The notes beneath the pieces are model-generated. The model was not told where the DNA came from, made no database searches, and was given only the letters and a program-made list of their open reading frames with translations. Below are positions 41,521 through 49,278 of a DNA stretch of 64,000 bases, in pieces. The number at the start of each line of letters is the position of its first letter. Positions within the stretch are counted from its first letter, which is position 1. This DNA comes from Porphyromonadaceae bacterium UBA2751 (lineage in GTDB: Bacteria > Bacteroidota > Bacteroidia > Bacteroidales > Muribaculaceae), in the NCBI GenBank assembly GCA_002353285.1, contig DEJJ01000034.1, positions 124,001 through 188,000 of the forward strand. Reading direction: 5' to 3'. The translations under genes and the position numbers were made by a program.

Positions 41521-43671
41521 ATGAGCAAACTACTGAAGGCCGTCTTATTGATGGCTCTACTTCCTGTATCCCTTCTCGCACAGGAAAACAATGACTCAAC
41601 AGCCATCGACTCCATAGCCAACTATTGGGATAAAGTGCTGGAACTGAATGAGGTTGTGGTGGTTGGGCATCGCACGGTGCTCAAGCAAGAACCCGACCGC
41701 ATAGTTTATCTCACCAAGAATGATGCGTTCGTCAAAGGGTTGAACGGCATCGAGGTGCTTGACCGCATTCCTCGCGTGACGGTTGAGGGCGATGCCGTGA
41801 CGGTCGCTGGCAAGTCATCGGTGCGATACATAGTTGATGGCCGCCTATTAGAGACGCCTGGCGATGCCGTTGCTATGCAACTGAAGAACTTGCAAGCAAC
41901 TGGCATCGAGAAAATTGAGGTGCTCACCACACCTCCAGCGAAATATGCCGCCGAAACAAATGTGGCATTCATCAGCATCACCACGCGCAATGAATCGCTC
42001 GGCACGCGTGGCAATGTGTGGGGGCGCGGTATCGCTCGTGAGGATTTCAGCTACATGCTGGGGGGCAACCTGTCGCACACTACTCGCAAGGTCGAACTGT
42101 CGATTGACGCAAACTGGAATGCCACTCGAGGCATCAATGACCTTGACCGAACCTTCACCTTCAGTGACCATGTGAAAACCTCTAACCGGAGCACGCATTT
42201 CACCAATCGCGCAATTGGCCTGAACGGGCTTTTCAAGTACAGATTTACTGGTCGATTTGCGACGGGTGCCATAGCCAATTTCAGCACAACCCGAATGACC
42301 AGCAAGTTAAGCGATGTCACTAACGACAAAGGCAATATATTCAGTTCATATAATTATTCGCCGTCCCGCCCCAACAATGCACTCACATTGACGGCTTTTG
42401 CCGATTGGCAACTTGACGACAAGGGCAAGATGTTGAGTCTCACCTACAACTGGTTCAACAAATCAACCAAGTCATTCTCTGATGTGACCACAAAATGGAA
42501 CGGCGGCTCTTCACGCTTGACCAATCACGGACACAACAAATATCACATCCATTCTGTGAAATTCGATGCCACATTGCCATTCTCCTCCTTCAAGATGGAA
42601 ACTGGCATGGCTTACACCACTATCGGCAACAACACAACATTGACCGCTGGAACTTATGACGGCTCGCAATGGGTATATGACCCTTCGCAAAGCAACGGTT
42701 TTGACTACAACGAGAGCACCGTTGCTGCTTATGCCAGTTTTGAGAAGAGCTTTAGCAACTCATTTTTCGGGAAACTAGGTTTACGCTACGAGCGCACCGA
42801 CGTGAAAGGACATCAGTCAACAGGCGATGAAAAGCATAATAACAATTATGGCTATCTGTTCCCCTCGTTGAACTTTAGCTGGAACAATCAAAGCATTGGG
42901 CGTTTTTCCTTGTCATATTCTATGGGCATCACACGGCCAAACTTCAGCGACCTCAATCCTTTCCGCTACCACACCACCACAAGCGACTATGTATCGGGCA
43001 ATCCCAATCTACGTCCGAGTATTGCCCACAACACCGAGCTGAGCTATAGTTTCAAGGGCATCTATGCGGTGTTGTATGATTCCTATAATCGCAATGCGAT
43101 TGCTTATGTAACGCGGTTCAATGCCGACGGCTCACAATTCTCAGTTCCCGAGAACTGCATCGATAATAGCAAAGTGGGGCTTTATGCTTCCTACTATCGC
43201 TCAATCTTCGACTGGTGGAACATGAACATAGGTGGCGAAGTGTTCAACACTCAAGCAAAATCAAAGATAGCCGATTTCAGTGAGCATGACGACAGCAGCT
43301 GGAGCGGCAAATTGGAACTCAGTTCTTCATGGATGCTAAATCGCTCGCAAACGCTTATCTTCAACATTCGGTTCAGCCATTACTTCCCCTATCACGAGCG
43401 CATGGTGCGATACGAGTCCATGTCGTTGATAGGTTTTGAGCTCCGTTACACGCTCCTCGACAATCGACTGACACTTACTGCCGCCGTGAACGATCCATTC
43501 GGCTGGAACATCACCAAATCCACCGCTTTGTATAATGACTACAGCGTCTACACACGTAACAACATCCACAGCCACGCCGTCTCGTTGCGTGTTTCCTACT
43601 CATTCGGTGGCAACAAAGTTAACAACGTCTATCGCGACTCCAAAGAGAGAGAATCCAGCCGTTCCTATTAA
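41521..43671 (+). CDS. Outer-membrane beta-barrel protein (TonB-receptor-like, plug + barrel)
   Basis: 716 residues. A signal peptide (MSKLLKAVLLMALLPVSLLAQ) is followed by a plug-like domain (about 45-160: EPDRIVYLTKNDAFVKGLNG, VLDRIPRVTVEGD, RYIVDGRLLE, IEKIEVLTTPPAKYAAE) and a long barrel (about 165-716) with typical strands ending in the aromatic-rich HAVSLRVSYSFGG region. The carboxypeptidase-regulatory domain usually found before the plug in this outer-membrane beta-barrel family (PF14905-like) is missing, and no canonical TonB box is obvious. It probably takes up or senses a substrate under control of the upstream ECF sigma factor. Confidence 0.85.
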   Translation: MSKLLKAVLLMALLPVSLLAQENNDSTAIDSIANYWDKVLELNEVVVVGHRTVLKQEPDRIVYLTKNDAFVKGLNGIEVLDRIPRVTVEGDAVTVAGKSSVRYIVDGRLLETPGDAVAMQLKNLQATGIEKIEVLTTPPAKYAAETNVAFISITTRNESLGTRGNVWGRGIAREDFSYMLGGNLSHTTRKVELSIDANWNATRGINDLDRTFTFSDHVKTSNRSTHFTNRAIGLNGLFKYRFTGRFATGAIANFSTTRMTSKLSDVTNDKGNIFSSYNYSPSRPNNALTLTAFADWQLDDKGKMLSLTYNWFNKSTKSFSDVTTKWNGGSSRLTNHGHNKYHIHSVKFDATLPFSSFKMETGMAYTTIGNNTTLTAGTYDGSQWVYDPSQSNGFDYNESTVAAYASFEKSFSNSFFGKLGLRYERTDVKGHQSTGDEKHNNNYGYLFPSLNFSWNNQSIGRFSLSYSMGITRPNFSDLNPFRYHTTTSDYVSGNPNLRPSIAHNTELSYSFKGIYAVLYDSYNRNAIAYVTRFNADGSQFSVPENCIDNSKVGLYASYYRSIFDWWNMNIGGEVFNTQAKSKIADFSEHDDSSWSGKLELSSSWMLNRSQTLIFNIRFSHYFPYHERMVRYESMSLIGFELRYTLLDNRLTLTAAVNDPFGWNITKSTALYNDYSVYTRNNIHSHAVSLRVSYSFGGNKVNNVYRDSKERESSRSY

Positions 43672-43727
43672 CCCTGCTTCATCAATAATCGTGCCCACAG
43701 GCAACCCCACTTGCAATGGGCACAAAA

Positions 43728-43765
43728 AGAGAAACGATTGCGACTTTCGTCACAACCGTTTCTCT
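43728..43765 (-). terminator. Hairpin beside the left att-like repeat (old tRNA-Ser terminator)
   Basis: AGAGAAACG (43728-43736) pairs with CGTTTCTCT (43757-43765); on the minus strand T residues follow (43723-43727). A second stem GTGCCCA/TGGGCAC lies at 43691-43723. It stands just 3' of the truncated tRNA-Ser end at 43770, where the terminator of an ancestral tRNA-Ser would be. Confidence 0.55.
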
Positions 43766-43769
43766 TCCT

Positions 43770-43788
43770 TGGCGGAGAGGACAAGATT
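43770..43788 (-). repeat. Left att-like repeat: 19-bp tRNA-Ser 3' end
   Basis: TGGCGGAGAGGACAAGATT is identical to 49050-49068, the 3' end of the intact tRNA-Ser gene including CCA, acceptor strand and part of the T arm, in the same orientation. Bases beyond it differ. Confidence 0.85.
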
Positions 43789-43873
43789 ATTTTTTTGGTT
43801 TCGAGTCCTCGCCGTTGGTCTATTCGTCAACCATTTGCATTCAGGATTCGCTGCATTACTGTCTATAACCCGT

Positions 43874-44245
43874 CTATGATTTTGATGTCTCCAACTGCTG
43901 CTTCAATAGGGCAATCATGTCCTCGAGTATGGCAATTCTTTTATCCTTCTCCTCGATGATTCTGTCCTGAGCCTGGGCTTTTCCCTTGAGCTCACCAATC
44001 GTTATACTGGCTACATTATTGGAATTTCCAATCACATTGTAGTCATAATTTTTGGCTCGCTTAAATAGTCTGTCAATCGGGACATCAAAAAAATCTGCAA
44101 TTTTCTCAAGTCTTTCGGCTGTGGGGTTGCCTTTGACGAGCGATGTTATTGAGCCATTGGACTGAAGCTGAAGATAATCCAATAAATCTTTGGCTCGCAA
44201 ACTGCGCTCCTTTAGCAACACATTGATTACTTGGCCATTGTACAT
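43874..44245 (-). CDS. XRE-type HTH regulator with C-terminal coiled coil
   Basis: 123 residues. N-terminal helix-turn-helix (about 1-65): VLLKERSLRAKDLLDYLQLQ, then SITSLVKGNPTAERLEKIADFFDVPIDRLF, the Cro/C1 layout. A variable middle (NVIGNSNNVASITIGELKGK) leads to a charged coiled coil (AQDRIIEEKDKRIAILEDMI then ALLKQQLE). It probably acts as a dimeric repressor. It lies at the left edge of the tRNA-Ser islet, with a TAATTTTG promoter 85 bp upstream. Regulators of this size often control integrative elements or toxin and defence genes; the operator cannot be identified here. Confidence 0.85.
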   Translation of the reverse strand: MYNGQVINVLLKERSLRAKDLLDYLQLQSNGSITSLVKGNPTAERLEKIADFFDVPIDRLFKRAKNYDYNVIGNSNNVASITIGELKGKAQAQDRIIEEKDKRIAILEDMIALLKQQLETSKS

Positions 44246-44329
44246 AAATTAAAGTGGTTTAAATGATTGTTAATTTATAAAATCAATAATATAGTATCGA
44301 TTCTTTGATTTTTTTATTGTTTCGTTGGC

Positions 44330-44337
44330 CAAAATTA
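44330..44337 (-). promoter_or_regulatory. Promoter -7 element for the XRE regulator
   Basis: CAAAATTA on the plus strand is TAATTTTG on the minus strand. The rest of the 318-bp gap 44246-44563 is A+T-rich and shows no gene. Confidence 0.5.
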
Positions 44338-44563
44338 GGATAAATTTTTGGATTAACAAAATTTTCGAGAATAGATTATTGATAAAGCTGTGATTAATTC
44401 AATCATCCAATAATAAATTGTTGCCCAATATTACCCTGAAACGGTGTCATGGCAAGGCTCTGGTAGTCAGTTAATAAACCTTTAATTTGACAACGAAATC
44501 ACGTCATTTAACCAAAAGCTGAAAATTGTTCATTTTGATAATTGAGAACAATGGTTGATTATT

Positions 44564-44920
44564 TCATTTAACGACTTTCCACCAACCGCCTTTAGCCCCA
44601 CCAATTCTAATAAGTGTTCCATTTTCTTTTAGCTTTTTTATATGCTTCTGAATTGCAGATGGTGAAATACCTAGTACTTGAGACAACTTTTTTCTTGAAA
44701 TAGTTGGCTCGGAAGCAAGAATTGTCAGTAACTGGTCAGCCGTTTTCTGACCACCTTTCTGACCACCTTTTGATGGCAGGAAATAACTTACTGTAGAATA
44801 CAGCAAAGTAGTCTCAAAAGTCACATCGCTACCGGTGAGTTCTTTCCATTTGGCGATTTTGTCAATGCCATATCCAGCATTTTCAGACAATCTTGCATAG
44901 CATCTCTCGTCATAATGATT
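44564..44920 (-). pseudogene. C-terminal remnant of an AlbA_2/COG2865-type DNA-binding protein
   Basis: The open frame (no ATG; TTG at 44890) reads ERCYARLSENAGYGIDKIAK, then LLYSTVSYFLPSKGGQKGGQ, and ends in a winged helix (TISRKKLSQVLGISPSAIQK, HIKKLKENGTLIRIGGAKGG). The ENAGYGIDK phrase and the GGQKGGQK linker before a winged helix are the C-terminal end of the AAA_4/AlbA_2 regulator family, normally 400-500 residues. The N-terminal ATP-binding part is absent; a stop lies at 44921. It is a truncated remnant in the islet, or a short protein retaining the HTH. Confidence 0.65.
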
Positions 44921-45035
44921 TCATTTTATGCCATAAAGATACAAATTATTGATGAGCGGAATGTGAAATCCACTGCAAAATCAACACTTTCTGAAAAAAA
45001 CATAACAAAAAGCCTTGCGTTTGAGAAAGATGTTG

Positions 45036-45043
45036 TATATTTG
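45036..45043 (+). promoter_or_regulatory. Promoter -7 element for the islet operon
   Basis: TATATTTG with TTG at about 18 bp upstream. It leaves a leader of about 270 nt that contains a small stem AGACG/CGTCT near 45081-45099. It is the only good element of this form seen between 44921 and 45314. Confidence 0.45.
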
Positions 45044-45314
45044 CATAAACTGGATTATGCCCTAATTTTTTGATAAACAGACGCGTATTGTCCGTCTATT
45101 TTCAGTTAAAAGGTTAAACTTTCTTAAAACTTTTATAACGATTTGGTATCAAACAATATAAACCACAAATACTACACAAAAAAACAAGCAATAATCACTA
45201 CTATAAATTATAGTTTTTAACATCCATTCACTAAATCTTGCGAGTTTTCGTCAATTCTCAATCGTATTATATAGGTAGAGACATCAATTAAAAAACCATT
45301 TAAAAATTACGATT

Positions 45315-45639
45315 ATGAACAAAAAAATGATTCAAGACGAGATTTACGAGGCAATCGCAAAACGCGTGAAAAAACGGAGGTCGCCTTAAGCCAATTGCCG
45401 ATGAAAACGGCAACCTTTCTGATGGCTTAAAAGTGGCGCGACTTGATTGTGGTGACGGCCAAATTACTTTAAAGATTGGCACACTTGACGAAATTTGTAA
45501 AGCATTTGGTATCTCGAGGCCCATATCTGATGATGCCATAGAGGGTATGGTAAGGGCTAAGTTGAAATGTGGTAAGGCGTTTACAATTAATGACAAACTG
45601 GAGAATTCATTGACCGACGAGAATGTGCTTCTGCTCTAA
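45315..45639 (+). pseudogene. Frameshifted small gene (unknown family)
   Basis: ATG at 45315 opens MNKKMIQDEIYEAIAKRVKK and stops at 45393. Removing one A from the six-A run at 45369-45374 joins it to a frame reading NGGRLKPIADENGNLSDGLK and then TLDEICKAFGISRPISDDAI to the stop at 45637. The reconstructed product is about 107 residues with an EICKAFGI helix that could be part of a small HTH. I do not recognise the family. It may be broken, phase-variable through the A-run, or a sequencing error. It lies 13 bp before the next islet gene. Confidence 0.6.
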
Positions 45640-45652
45640 AAGACAAGGAATC

Positions 45653-46126
45653 ATGAAACGACAAGTTATTACACAACTGACAACGGCCGAGCGCCTCACC
45701 CTGCTGGAGCAAATCTTTGCCCCGCAGGGCGGATGCTCTCGTGTTGAATTTGCGTCCTGCACATTGAGCGACATGGCTTTCATGTTCGACTTTGTGGATG
45801 CCAACTTAGTGAAAATGAAGTGGTCTAACGACGAGTGCGAATTAAGCGAGATTATTGAACGCACCAAGCACCTTCTCTCACCCGAAGTGGAGCAGAAGTT
45901 CGGTCTGGGCATGCCTTATTTTGTCCATGTCGTTCTGCCTTCGAAATCAAAACTAATTGCAGGTTTTACAAACTGGCTTCAGCACAATGAACCCATAGCG
46001 CTGGAGCATTTTCAAACCTCAAGCAACATCGACGACATCACCATTCTTGTCGCGTATATCAAAAATGAAATCGGTGACCGCATTGCCGATGAAATAGAGA
46101 AAACAAACAGAATATTAGTAAATTAA
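45653..46126 (+). CDS. Islet protein of unknown function
   Basis: 157 residues from the ATG at 45653, which has AAGGAATC just before it; the open frame begins at 45623 inside the previous gene. No motif is recognised. The middle (ASCTLSDMAFMFDFVDANLV, ECELSEIIERTKHLLSPEVE) is helical, and a C-terminal DDITILVAYIKNEIGDRIADEIEK stretch ends in charged residues. It is 18 bp upstream of the nuclease-like gene in the same direction with no terminator between, so it is probably the first intact gene of the islet operon. Confidence 0.6.
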   Translation: MKRQVITQLTTAERLTLLEQIFAPQGGCSRVEFASCTLSDMAFMFDFVDANLVKMKWSNDECELSEIIERTKHLLSPEVEQKFGLGMPYFVHVVLPSKSKLIAGFTNWLQHNEPIALEHFQTSSNIDDITILVAYIKNEIGDRIADEIEKTNRILVN

Positions 46127-46144
46127 TGATAAAAACAAGTAATA

Positions 46145-47032
46145 ATGAAAAGAGGTTATTTTCAATTAGATGAGCAGGCTGAGCTGTTTGAGCTGCTATC
46201 AAAAAAACCAAAATGGTGGAAAGAGCTAATTGGTGATAATGATTTGTATTGCAATATAAGAAAGGGCAATAGAATTAATGTTTATTACAGGGGTGCGTCT
46301 ATAATGGATTTATTTTGTAAGAATGGGAAGATAAAAGCAAAAATCCATAATTATTACCTCGGTTATGAGAAAAATCTGTGTGAAGAATATAAAGTTCGTT
46401 ATGGCTATATCTCGCTTAATCCTGAAGATATTATTTGTAGAATTCCAACTATTAAGAAACGAGTTGAAATTAACAAAAAGAATAAGGCAGATATAGACTT
46501 TGGAGAAGAAAGAGAAGAAAATATAAGTGAGAAATATATTCAATCTCAAATGTATTTGGAGAATAAACTATATATTGATACAGAATTTGCTTTGACGTTA
46601 GATGATGGAACTAATATTAGAATTGATTTAGTTCGATTATCAGAAGACGGGGCTGTATGTTTCGAGGAATTGAAATTAATTGATGATCCTAGGTTGAAGC
46701 CAAAGGGAAAGAAACAAGCAGAGATTATTACTCAGATGAATAATTATGATAAATTCCTTAAAGAGGCTAGCAAGATAAAAGGATCAAATTCTGAGCCTAT
46801 TATAATTGAGTATTATAGTAAAGTTCTTCGCATAATGAAGAAAATTGGTATATTGCGAACTGAATTTGAGCCTAAGTATGTTCGTGACCACATCAATCTT
46901 TTCATTAAACTGACATATACAAAGAAACATCCTAAAAGAAATCATGCAATGACTACAATTCAAAACGTATGCAAGGGACTTCATTCAAATATTGAGGATG
47001 TTGTGAAAGAATATGAGAATCTAAGGAAATGA
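46145..47032 (+). CDS. Putative PD-(D/E)XK nuclease of the tRNA-Ser islet
   Basis: 295 residues. The C-terminal half carries a RecB/Cas4-like nuclease signature: TEFALTLDDG (Glu147), RIDLV (Asp161), FEELKL (Glu175-x-Lys177), then QMNNY (Gln197-x3-Tyr201, the QxxxY motif). The N-terminal 120 residues are lysine-rich and match nothing I know (KGNRINVYYRGASIMDLFCK); they may bind nucleic acid. The gene is very A+T-rich (about 27-30% G+C in lines counted by eye, against 55-65% in core genes), a sign of transfer. Its stop overlaps the start of the beta-CASP gene by 4 bp. A nuclease role in defence or RNA/DNA processing is inferred; catalysis is not proven. Confidence 0.65.
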   Translation: MKRGYFQLDEQAELFELLSKKPKWWKELIGDNDLYCNIRKGNRINVYYRGASIMDLFCKNGKIKAKIHNYYLGYEKNLCEEYKVRYGYISLNPEDIICRIPTIKKRVEINKKNKADIDFGEEREENISEKYIQSQMYLENKLYIDTEFALTLDDGTNIRIDLVRLSEDGAVCFEELKLIDDPRLKPKGKKQAEIITQMNNYDKFLKEASKIKGSNSEPIIIEYYSKVLRIMKKIGILRTEFEPKYVRDHINLFIKLTYTKKHPKRNHAMTTIQNVCKGLHSNIEDVVKEYENLRK

Positions 47033-48279
47033 AGATTACTATTCATCGTGGGACGCATCAGATAGGTGGATGTGTCACTGAATATGAGCATGAGGGTTGG
47101 CATTTGTTCGTTGACTATGGTGAGGAGTTGCCAGGTGGCCCAAAGAGCGGTGATTTATTTGTGGAGGAATTGACGCATGGCGATTTATCAAAGAGTGCTT
47201 TGCTCATCACCCATAATCATGGTGACCACATTGGGCGTATTACAATGTTGCCAAAAGACTTGCCTATTTATATGGGAAAGGTTGGTCGTGCCATACAGAT
47301 GCAATTATCGCGCCACCTTAAAAATGTAGATAGCAAGCACGAGGAAATGTTAGAACGACTAAGCCTTTCGAATCCATTTTTGAATGTATTTGAGGCGGGC
47401 AAGCCTTTCTCCTTCGGTCCGTTCATCATAATGCCAGTCACTCTAGACCATTCTGCCTTTGAGGCTTTTGCATTTAAGATTGAGGTTGAAGGCCACAGCA
47501 CTTTTCATACTGGCGATTTTCGCACTCATGGTTTCAGGAGCAAGAAGTTTCCTGAATTAATCAGTAAGTTTGTGGGGACAGTGGATTGTGTGGTATGTGA
47601 GGCAACCAATGTGTTGCGCCACGATGCCGCAGTTCTATCCGAGAGGGACTTGCAATGTCAGTTTGAAGATGCATTTAAGGCAAACCCATATAATATAGTG
47701 TATGTGGCCTCGACTAACATAGACCGCCTGTTCTCATTGTACCATGCAGCAGTGAAGGCTCAACGCTTGTTTTTGATGGATAGATACCAGAAACATATGA
47801 TGGATTTAGTTGTTGAAAGTGGCTCCATTTGGGGAAAATCAGAATTATATAATTTCAAAGTTGAATCTAAGCCTATGGTACTGGAATATGAGAATAAAGA
47901 ATTTAGAGTAAACGATAAATTCAAAAGAAAACTCGCACAGAAGGGGTATGTATTACTTGCGCGTCCCAATTCTCTTTTTGACAACTTGGTTGAACGAATT
48001 CCAGGCGAAAAAAAGAAGTATCTGTCAATGTGGGAGGGTTATGTGACTGAAGATAGTGAAGCCTATAACGAGAAATTGGCCCAGTCGCTAGGGGAAAACT
48101 ATATTTTTATGCATACAAGTGGGCATTGTGACATGAACAGCATGCATGAATTGTTCAATATGCTTCAACCAAAGACAATTATCCCTATACATACGGATGC
48201 CCCAAATGAATTTGAAAATATATTTGGTAACAAGTGGCGAGTTGTAATCTTGAATGATGGTGAATCAATTGAATGTTAG
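47029..48279 (+). CDS. RNase J-like beta-CASP metallo-beta-lactamase-fold hydrolase
   Basis: 416 residues. Metallo-beta-lactamase motifs: HNHGDH (62-67), His141 (LDHSAF) and Asp163 (HTGDF). Beta-CASP motifs: Glu191 (CEATN, motif A), His366 (HTSGHCD, motif B) and His388 (IPIHTD, motif C). The order and the SGH...PIH spacing match RNase J, but the RNase J C-terminal domain is missing (about 555 residues normally). Expected activity: 5' exo- or endonuclease on RNA, possibly DNA. G+C is about 40%, intermediate. It overlaps the upstream nuclease-like gene by 4 bp, so the two proteins are translationally coupled and probably work together. Confidence 0.85.
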   Translation: MKITIHRGTHQIGGCVTEYEHEGWHLFVDYGEELPGGPKSGDLFVEELTHGDLSKSALLITHNHGDHIGRITMLPKDLPIYMGKVGRAIQMQLSRHLKNVDSKHEEMLERLSLSNPFLNVFEAGKPFSFGPFIIMPVTLDHSAFEAFAFKIEVEGHSTFHTGDFRTHGFRSKKFPELISKFVGTVDCVVCEATNVLRHDAAVLSERDLQCQFEDAFKANPYNIVYVASTNIDRLFSLYHAAVKAQRLFLMDRYQKHMMDLVVESGSIWGKSELYNFKVESKPMVLEYENKEFRVNDKFKRKLAQKGYVLLARPNSLFDNLVERIPGEKKKYLSMWEGYVTEDSEAYNEKLAQSLGENYIFMHTSGHCDMNSMHELFNMLQPKTIIPIHTDAPNEFENIFGNKWRVVILNDGESIEC

Positions 48280-48281
48280 CT

Positions 48282-48863
48282 ATGACCATACTTCACATAA
48301 GTGACACGCACGGGTTGCATGGCAAGTTGGGGACGATGCCCCCAGCCGATGTGCTTGTGCATAGTGGCGACTTCACCCACATCGGCACCGAACAAGAAGC
48401 GCTTGACTTCCTCAACTGGTTCATTGCGCTTGATTATTCCCACAAAATATTCGTAGTGGGCAACCACGACCTATGCTTGTGGGATGCCGAAGGCATAGAG
48501 GATCTGTCTGCCAATGTGCACTTCCTGCAGGACCGTGGCGTGACTATTGATGGCGTGAAGTTCTTCGGCTTAGGCTATAACCACCCCGAGAACCTTATTC
48601 CTAAAAGCGACCTGGATGTGCTCGTAACCCACGAGCCACCGCTTGAAATACTCGACTACTCGTCGGGTAAGCATTGGGGCAATCTGCCGTTGCGCAATAG
48701 TGTGGAAAGTGCCAATCCGCATTTGCATCTCTTCGGCCATGCCCACGAGAGTTATGGCACTACCAAGCGCGACGGCATTATTTTCAGTAATGCTTCATTG
48801 CTTGATGACTACAATAAACTTGTCAACTCACCACGACTCATCCAAGTGAATTTGGGCAGGTAA
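48282..48863 (+). CDS. Calcineurin-like metallophosphoesterase
   Basis: 193 residues from the ATG at 48282 (MTILHISDTHGLHG); an ATG at 48273 overlapping the previous stop would add three. All five metal motifs are present: DTH, HSGDFTH, VGNHD, VTHEPP and FGHAHESYG. The MPPED-like compact form hydrolyses phosphodiesters or nucleotides with two metal ions. Base composition (about 60% G+C in the line counted) is like core genes and unlike the two genes before it, so it may be native sequence or come from another source, though it abuts them. It is inside the att-like repeats but just before a third partial repeat (48879). Confidence 0.88.
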   Translation: MTILHISDTHGLHGKLGTMPPADVLVHSGDFTHIGTEQEALDFLNWFIALDYSHKIFVVGNHDLCLWDAEGIEDLSANVHFLQDRGVTIDGVKFFGLGYNHPENLIPKSDLDVLVTHEPPLEILDYSSGKHWGNLPLRNSVESANPHLHLFGHAHESYGTTKRDGIIFSNASLLDDYNKLVNSPRLIQVNLGR

Positions 48864-48878
48864 TAAGTGAGATTAAAG

Positions 48879-48891
48879 GAGGACAAGATTC
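48879..48891 (-). repeat. Third, partial copy of the tRNA-Ser 3' end
   Basis: GAGGACAAGATTC (13 bp) matches 49057-49069 of the tRNA-Ser gene and lies 15 bp after the metallophosphoesterase stop. It could mark an inner boundary of the islet. Confidence 0.5.
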
Positions 48892-48934
48892 ACTCGCGTG
48901 GGCTCGTGCATCTTGAGTTGGAGGGAAGTTCAGC

Positions 48935-49046
48935 GAGCAACCGATTGCTTCGCAATCATTGGTTGTTTCGTTATGGCAAAATCACTCAAACAAGTTTGGC
49001 TCTCCGCCATAATGAAACAACCGGCCACTTGCGTGGTCGGTTGCTC
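48935..49046. repeat. Large imperfect inverted repeat with nested hairpins
   Basis: The left arm 48935-48977 (GAGCAACCGATTGCTTCGCA ... GGTTGTTTCGTTATGGC) and the right arm 49006-49046 (GCCATAATGAAACAACC ... GTGGTCGGTTGCTC) are complementary; each arm also contains its own small hairpin (GATTGCTTCGCAATC left, GGCCACTTGCGTGGTC right). The loop 48978-49005 includes CTCTCCGCCA at the right junction, an opposite-strand copy of the tRNA-Ser 3' terminus. It lies directly downstream of tRNA-Ser and may act as its terminator or as a recombination site. Confidence 0.75.
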
Positions 49047-49049
49047 ACC

Positions 49050-49139
49050 TGGCGGAGAGGACAAGATTCGAACTTGCGGTAGAGTTACCCCTACGGCAGT
49101 TTAGCAAACTGCTGGTTTCAGCCACTCACCCACCTCTCC
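49050..49139 (-). tRNA. tRNA-Ser (anticodon GCT), right att-like site
   Basis: On the minus strand, acceptor GGAGAGG/CCTCTCC, anticodon loop TTTGCTAAA giving GCT, a long variable arm (CCGTAGGGGTAACTCTACCG) and T arm CAAGTTCGAATCTTG. Discriminator G and CCA (49050-49052) are encoded, unlike the other two tRNAs in the window. The first 19 bp of the interval (49050-49068) are repeated at 43770. Promoter TAACTTTG (49179-49186, minus strand) lies 40 bp upstream. 90 nt. Confidence 0.95.
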
Positions 49140-49178
49140 AGTGCCATTAGTGCTGAATGCTTTTTCATTAAGCGAGTG

Positions 49179-49186
49179 CAAAGTTA
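49179..49186 (-). promoter_or_regulatory. Promoter -7 element for tRNA-Ser
   Basis: CAAAGTTA on the plus strand is TAACTTTG on the minus strand. Confidence 0.6.
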
Positions 49187-49278
49187 GTGCTTTTTTTGAA
49201 AACTGCAAAGTTTTTGGGCAAAAAAAGTAAATTTTTTTGTTGTTGCCCATTTTTTTGCAGTGCTTCATTATCGCTCAA

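Noticed and set aside
48935..49046. The nested inverted repeat as an integron attC site.
   Set aside because: The expected RYYYAAC/GTTRRRY core boxes are not found at the arm ends and there is no integron integrase.
48867..49104. Two small plus-strand open frames of about 70 codons at the tRNA-Ser locus.
   Set aside because: They run through the inverted repeat and into the tRNA-Ser gene on the other strand; no coding evidence.
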